DNA of 64,000 bases from positions 3,929,001 through 3,993,000 of the forward strand of contig NZ_SAUH01000001.1 of assembly GCF_004193175.1 (NCBI RefSeq), given 5' to 3'. Both the position numbers and the translations under genes were made by a program. Below the pieces are notes generated by a model. The model did not search any database, had not been told where the DNA came from, and was given only the letters and a program-made list of their open reading frames with translations. Origin of the DNA: Streptomyces sp. RFCAC02 (GTDB lineage: Bacteria > Actinomycetota > Actinomycetes > Streptomycetales > Streptomycetaceae). This document shows positions 60,170 to 64,000 of this stretch, piece after piece. Position 1 is the stretch's first letter. Each line of letters starts with the position of its first letter.

Positions 60170-60652
60170 ATGACTGCTCGCCCGGCCCTGTTCAGCAACC
60201 CGACCTCGACCGCCGCGAAGGCCGCCAAGCACTTCGGTGCGGCGAGCGGGACGATCCTGCAGGAGTCCACGCTCCCGGCCGCGACCCAGAGGCTGGTCGT
60301 GTTGCGCGCCAGCCAGATCAACGGTGACGGCTACGCCACCGACGTGTGGAGCAAGAACGCCGCGCACGCCGGGGAGAGCGCCACCCGGATCAACCTGGTC
60401 GCCGCCTGGCGCGAGTCCACCGTCTTCACGGAGGCCGAGCGTGCCGCCCTGGAGGTGGCCGAGCAGGGCACCCGCACCGCCGACGCGGCCGGTGGCGTCA
60501 CCGACGAGGCGTGGGCGGACGCCGCCCGGCACCACGACGAGGACCAACTGTCCGACCTGGTGATGCTCATCGCCCTGATCAATGCCACCAACCGCATGTC
60601 GGTCATCGTCGGCCAGCGCGGCGGCGACTACGAGCCCGGCACGATCGGCTGA
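60170..60652 (+). CDS. Carboxymuconolactone-decarboxylase/AhpD-like protein without CxxC
   Basis: 160 residues from ATG 60170 (AAGGAG upstream). All-alpha AhpD-like fold: L-V-V-L-R-A-S-Q-I-N-G, then R-I-N-L-V-A-A-W-R-E-S, and D-L-V-M-L-I-A-L-I-N-A-T-N-R. The redox motif C-x-x-C-x-x-x-H of the paralog is replaced by D-G-Y-A-T-D-V-W, so it lacks both cysteines and the His. It precedes the intact paralog by 53 bases in the same direction, an apparent tandem duplication. Peroxidase or reductase activity is not expected. Confidence 0.9.
   Translation: MTARPALFSNPTSTAAKAAKHFGAASGTILQESTLPAATQRLVVLRASQINGDGYATDVWSKNAAHAGESATRINLVAAWRESTVFTEAERAALEVAEQGTRTADAAGGVTDEAWADAARHHDEDQLSDLVMLIALINATNRMSVIVGQRGGDYEPGTIG
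60368..60429 (+). repeat. 62-base repeat, copy 1
   Basis: Identical over 62 bases to 60895-60956 in the paralog. The proteins differ on both sides, so this block may have been homogenised by gene conversion or kept since a recent duplication. Confidence 0.9.
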
Positions 60653-60705
60653 CCACCACCCCACCGCGTTTCCCGACACCGATCACCGACTTGAGGAGAA
60701 CGTCA

Positions 60706-61191
60706 ATGGAACCCCGTCTCGACATGCTGGGCAACGAACTCGGCGCCAGGATCGCCAAACGGATCTACAGCGTGAGCCTGGCGATCCAGCAGTCGACGCT
60801 TCCCCGGGCCGTCCAGGACCTGGCGATGCTGCGCGCCAGCCAGATCAACGGCTGCGGCTTCTGCGTCGACTACCACACCAAGGACGCCGCGGTCGCCGGG
60901 GAGAGCGCCACCCGGATCAACCTGGTCGCCGCCTGGCGCGAGTCCACCGTCTTCACCGAAGCCGAGCGGGCCGCGCTGGCCCTGACCGAGGAGGGCACCC
61001 GGCTCGCCGACGCCCACCCCGGGGTGTCGGACGAGACCTGGGCCGAGGTGCGCAGGCACTACGACGAGGACCAGATCGTCGCGCTGATCTCCCTGGTGGC
61101 CATGATCAATGCCAGCAACCGGCTCCAGGTGATCGCGCGAGTGCCCGGAGGCTCGTACGAGCCCGGTCAGTTCGCCGGCATGGCGAACTGA
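60706..61191 (+). CDS. Carboxymuconolactone-decarboxylase/AhpD-like protein with CxxC
   Basis: 161 residues from ATG 60706 (GAGGAGAA upstream). Intact AhpD-like motif I-N-G-C-G-F-C-V-D-Y-H-T-K near residue 47, with two redox Cys and the proton-relay His, followed by R-I-N-L-V-A-A-W-R-E-S. Such proteins are alkylhydroperoxidase-like disulfide reductases. The preceding paralog lacks the cysteines, so the two may form a hetero-oligomer or the first may be regulatory. Confidence 0.93.
   Translation: MEPRLDMLGNELGARIAKRIYSVSLAIQQSTLPRAVQDLAMLRASQINGCGFCVDYHTKDAAVAGESATRINLVAAWRESTVFTEAERAALALTEEGTRLADAHPGVSDETWAEVRRHYDEDQIVALISLVAMINASNRLQVIARVPGGSYEPGQFAGMAN
60895..60956 (+). repeat. 62-base repeat, copy 2
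   Basis: Identical to 60368-60429; both copies encode the same helix of the AhpD-like fold in the same frame. Confidence 0.9.
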
Positions 61192-61342
61192 CCGCGGACC
61201 CACCGGGGCAGGGTCCGCGTGCCTCACGCGGTGCGGGGCGCGCGAACCAGCACCCGTACCTCCGCTCGGGAATGACGCCGTGCCGTGCTCCGGCTCGTTC
61301 GTCCGGTACGCGATCCGTGCGGCGTCACGCGTTCCCCGCCCG

Positions 61343-61675
61343 TCACAGGGGGAGTGGCGCGGACGCTGCCGCGGGGTGGTGCGGGCTCAGGAAGACGATG
61401 ATGCCCGCGCCGTCGGGGGAGGGGTGTGTCGCCTGGATCCAGCCCTGTCGGCGGTAGAACGCGACGGCTCCCGGTGACCTGGCGGACGTCAGCAGCCAGG
61501 CCCGGCCGCCCGGCGCCCCGGCCGTCACGGCCCCCAGCAGGGCACGGGCGAGGCCGCCGCCCTGTGCCGCGGGGCGTACGGCCAGTTCGTCGATCCCCAG
61601 TGCGCCGCACAGCCAGGCCGCGGTCCGCCCGGTGCCCAGGCCGGCGGCAGGTGCGCGGTGTCCGTCGCCCGTCAC
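61343..61675 (-). pseudogene. C-terminal GNAT fragment
   Basis: 110 residues from GTG 61675 cover only the second half of a GNAT domain: I-D-E-L-A-V-R-P-A-A-Q-G-G-G-L-A-R-A-L-L (acetyl-CoA loop), W-L-L-T-S-A-R-S and A-V-A-F-Y-R-R-Q-G-W. The N-terminal strands and helices of the fold are missing, and no other frame upstream carries them. It is likely a truncated, inactive gene. It lies between the AhpD-like pair and sodF. Confidence 0.65.
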
Positions 61676-61784
61676 CGTTCGTCCTATTGCGAGTCGGGCG
61701 CAAGAGCCAGATCATGGCGGCAAGGCGTGGTGGGCCACTCGTCCGGAGGCGGGGGAAGTGATCGGCGGCCGTCCTACTTGGTGC

Positions 61785-61811
61785 TAGCGTGCAGTTGCAC
61801 ATCAGTTGCAA
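61785..61811 (+). promoter_or_regulatory. sodF promoter with predicted Nur box
   Basis: TAGCGT (61785-61790) is a possible -10. TTGCAC-ATCAG-TTGCAA (61795-61811) matches the Nur consensus tTGCaa-N5-ttGCAA in all but one position and would cover the transcription start. Nickel-loaded Nur represses sodF in S. coelicolor. Confidence 0.8.
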
Positions 61812-61832
61812 CAGTGTCGGAGGATGTTGGAC

Positions 61833-62474
61833 ATGGCGGTGTACACGCTCCCGGAGCTCCCCTACGACTACGCGGCTCTCGAACCTGTCATCAATCCGCA
61901 GATCATCGAGCTGCACCACGACAAGCACCACGCCGCGTACGTGAAGGGCGCCAACGACACCCTGGAGCAGCTCGCCGAGGCCCGGGACAAGGGGCAGTTC
62001 GGGGCGATCACCGGGCTGGAGAAGAGCCTCGCGTTCAACCTCTCCGGGCACATCCTGCACTCGATCTACTGGCACAACATGACCGGTGACGGCGGCGGTG
62101 AGCCCCTGGAGCGGGACGGTGTCGGCGAGCTGGCCGACGCGATCGCCGACTCGTTCGGCTCGTTCGCCGGCTTCAAGGCGCAGATGACGAAGGCCGCCGC
62201 GACCACCCAGGGCTCCGGCTGGGGCGTGCTGGCGTACGAGCCGCTCAGCGGCCGGCTGATCGTGGAACAGGTCTACGACCACCAGGGCAACGTGGGCCAG
62301 GCGTCCACCCCGATCCTCGTGTTCGACGCCTGGGAGCACGCCTTCTACCTCCAGTACAAGAACCAGAAGGTCGACTTCATCGACGCCATGTGGGCCGTCG
62401 TCAACTGGCAGGACGTGTCCAAGCGGTACGCCGCCGCCAAGGAGCGCGGCGACAGCCTCCTGCTCGCACCCTGA
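61833..62474 (+). CDS. sodF: Superoxide dismutase, Fe/Mn family (Fe-type)
   Basis: 213 residues from ATG 61833 (GGAGGA at 61819-61824). A TTG at 61806 falls inside the Nur box and is not the start. Metal ligands are in [21 protein letters not shown], and [17 protein letters not shown] supplies the outer-sphere Gln. It detoxifies superoxide when nickel is scarce and the Ni-SOD is inactive, and shares its predicted Nur operator type with cbiM. Confidence 0.96.
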   Translation: MAVYTLPELPYDYAALEPVINPQIIELHHDKHHAAYVKGANDTLEQLAEARDKGQFGAITGLEKSLAFNLSGHILHSIYWHNMTGDGGGEPLERDGVGELADAIADSFGSFAGFKAQMTKAAATTQGSGWGVLAYEPLSGRLIVEQVYDHQGNVGQASTPILVFDAWEHAFYLQYKNQKVDFIDAMWAVVNWQDVSKRYAAAKERGDSLLLAP

Positions 62475-62542
62475 CGACGGCGTCCCACCGACGTCCTGCT
62501 CGTGATCGTCTTCTCACCCTTCACCGGCAGGCGGCACAGCGG

Positions 62543-62575
62543 AGGGCTCCCGCGCGCGACGCGTGCGGGAGCCCT
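62543..62575. terminator. Bidirectional terminator between sodF and the MFS gene
   Basis: AGGGCTCCCGC (62543-62553) and GCGGGAGCCCT (62565-62575) form an 11-base perfect stem, extendable by further G-C and G-T pairs, between two convergent genes. Confidence 0.75.
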
Positions 62576-62592
62576 TCCGGCGTCGCGGCGGT

Positions 62593-63921
62593 TCAGCCCG
62601 CCGGGGACAGCGGGCGTGCCGTGCCGCTGCCCAGGGTGCCGCTCCGCCGGGACAGCAGCCCCGTCAGGCTGACGAACACCAGCGAGAAGACACCCGCCAG
62701 CGCGAACGCCGTGAAGCCCGCCGTGTTCGAGCCGGTGTCGAGGAGCCGGCCGCCGAGCCACGGCCCGAAGACGGCGCCGAAGCGGCCCATGCCGGACGTC
62801 CAGCCGACCGCCGTGGCCCGGTTGTCGTCGTCCGACCGCGCGGCCACCGTGGCGTAGATCATCGCCTGCGCGCTGAAGAGGAACAGGCCGGTCAGGAACA
62901 CGACGGTGTACGTGAGCGCCAGCGGCATGTGGATGCTGAGCGCGTACACGCCGATCGCGGTCGCGCCGAACCAGATCGCCGTGATCAGCGGCCCGCCGTA
63001 CGTGTCGGTCAGCTTGCCGCCGATCAGCATGCCGACGATGCCGCCGAGGTTGATGACGATCACGAAGCCGAGCGACGAGCCGAGGTCGTAGCCGCTGGCT
63101 CTCATCAGGGACGGCAGCCACTGCGAGACGCCGTAGACCAGGAGGAGCCCGCCGAAGGAGGCGAGCCAGAAGCAGAGGGTCTGCGTCCACAGGCCGCCGC
63201 GGAAGAGGGCGGCGACCGCGCCCCAGCGGTCCGCCCCGGCGGCGCGCTTCTCCTTGGGGGCGGGTTCGGCCACCCCGTACCGGTCGGCGAGCGCGCGGGC
63301 CTCCGCGTCGCGGCCCTTGGCGCGCAGGAACGTCATCGACTCGGGCAGGTAGAGGAACGCCAGCGGCACGCCGATGAACAGCGGGATGACGCAGATCCAG
63401 AACGAGACGCGCCAGTCGCCGGTCCACAGGGCCACGAAGCCGGCGAGGATGCCGCCGGCCTGGTGGGCGGTCATCAGTGAGCCGACGATCAGGGCGCCGC
63501 GCCCGCGGGGGGCGTACTCGGTCACCAGGGTGATCGCGCTCGGCAGCAGCCCGCCGAGGCCGAGGCCGGCGAGGAAGCGCCCGAGCCCGAACGTGCCGAG
63601 GCTGCCGGCCGAGGCGCACAGGGCGGACGCGAGCGAGAAGACCACCGTCGAGGCGAGGATCGTCCGCTTGCGGCCGATCCAGTCGCTGACGGTGCCGGAG
63701 GACAGGGCGCCGATCAGCATGCCGAAGGTGGCGTACGAGCCGATGTCGCCGGCCTCGTCCGGGTCGATGCCGAGCGCCCCGGTCTCCAGCATGTGCGGCA
63801 GCACGGAGCCGTAGATGAACATGTCGAGGCCGTCGAAGAGGACGACCAGCCAGCACAGGCCGACGACCAGCAGGGTGAGCCGGCCGGAGCGGGCGCCGGC
63901 GGCGGTGGGTGTGGAGGACAT
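62593..63921 (-). CDS. MFS transporter, aromatic acid:proton symporter-like
   Basis: 442 residues from ATG 63921 (GAGAGGAAC upstream). Twelve helices can be traced. The N-terminal D-G-L-D-M-F-I-Y-G-S-V-L-P and loop motif S-D-W-I-G-R-K-R-T, with Y-L-P-E-S-M-T-F-L in the middle, resemble the AAHS family (PcaK/BenK). It probably imports benzoate- or hydroxybenzoate-type acids with protons. No degradative gene is adjacent inside the window, so substrate is inferred only. Confidence 0.9.
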   Translation of the reverse strand: MSSTPTAAGARSGRLTLLVVGLCWLVVLFDGLDMFIYGSVLPHMLETGALGIDPDEAGDIGSYATFGMLIGALSSGTVSDWIGRKRTILASTVVFSLASALCASAGSLGTFGLGRFLAGLGLGGLLPSAITLVTEYAPRGRGALIVGSLMTAHQAGGILAGFVALWTGDWRVSFWICVIPLFIGVPLAFLYLPESMTFLRAKGRDAEARALADRYGVAEPAPKEKRAAGADRWGAVAALFRGGLWTQTLCFWLASFGGLLLVYGVSQWLPSLMRASGYDLGSSLGFVIVINLGGIVGMLIGGKLTDTYGGPLITAIWFGATAIGVYALSIHMPLALTYTVVFLTGLFLFSAQAMIYATVAARSDDDNRATAVGWTSGMGRFGAVFGPWLGGRLLDTGSNTAGFTAFALAGVFSLVFVSLTGLLSRRSGTLGSGTARPLSPAG

Positions 63922-64000
63922 CGGGGAGTTCCTCTCGTTCGGGACAGCTCTGTCCCCGGAGGGATGGGGAGGAAAGGGGCGGGCCGGAGCGGCTCGATCG

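Noticed and set aside
61806..61832. TTG start for sodF nine codons upstream
   Set aside because: It lies inside the Nur box and before the GGAGGA RBS; the ATG at 61833 starts the conserved A-V-Y-T-L-P-E-L sequence.
1..64000. CRISPR array, rRNA or tRNA genes
   Set aside because: No regularly spaced repeats with spacers and no recognisable tRNA or rRNA sequence were found by eye; a short tRNA search tool was not available.

Overview
The window is about 73 percent G+C, with start codons ATG, GTG and occasionally TTG, many ATGA stop/start overlaps, a cvn 'conservon', Tat-type signal peptides, and a galT-galE-galK and tatD-rsmA-ispE order typical of Streptomyces. It is a chromosomal segment of a Streptomyces or close relative. 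No rRNA, tRNA, CRISPR array, transposase or integrase was recognised.

Layout. 1-4.3 kb: end of an unknown gene, a Mut7-C RNase-like protein, small hypotheticals, a luciferase-like flavin enzyme, a PH-domain membrane protein and a GNAT acetyltransferase. 4.4-7.5 kb: an OmpR-type two-component pair (kinase frameshifted) divergent from a Tat-exported serine hydrolase, with three helically phased CCTATGG repeats between them. 7.6-11.8 kb: an orphan LuxR-type regulator and the galTEK (Leloir) operon. 11.9-15.5 kb: a marR-MFS-isochorismatase-like operon and an orphan SUKH-4-like immunity gene. 15.5-26.6 kb: a degenerate-receiver LuxR regulator, a beta-propeller membrane protein, then the housekeeping block ABC-F, ispE, rsmA, tatD, rsmI and a protein mannosyltransferase. 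26.6-31.9 kb: cvnABCD followed by two overlapping P450 genes, one of them CYP157-like and lacking the ExxR motif. 33-40 kb: a MecA_N-type penicillin-binding protein, a broken MazG-like gene, an ECF-type nickel/cobalt importer (cbiM-Q-O) under a predicted Nur box, and an MMPL transporter. 40.3-44 kb: tricorn protease and a small charged protein. 44.1-49.9 kb: an accessory stretch with a zinc-ribbon/membrane protein pair, Uma2 nuclease, DUF5919-type regulator without its HTH, TrmO, an HD hydrolase, and the tail of a graspetide (ATP-grasp RiPP) locus. 49.9-53 kb: an FtsX-type ABC exporter with PadR regulator. 53.5-64 kb: a DUF11 repeat protein, regulator/oxidoreductase pairs (XRE with aldo-keto reductase, MerR with Old Yellow Enzyme), exonuclease III, tandem AhpD-like genes, iron superoxide dismutase under a second predicted Nur box, and an aromatic-acid-type MFS transporter.

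How parts work together. The two predicted Nur boxes (TTGC(A/G)(A/C)-N5-T(T/C)GCAA type) tie nickel uptake and the nickel-independent superoxide dismutase into one nickel-responsive circuit. The conservon and its two P450s form one overlapping transcription unit. Several genes show decay (kinase, MazG-like, graspetide ATP-grasp, GNAT fragment, HTH-less regulator). Some of the frameshifts could be sequencing errors in G/C runs and need raw-read checks.
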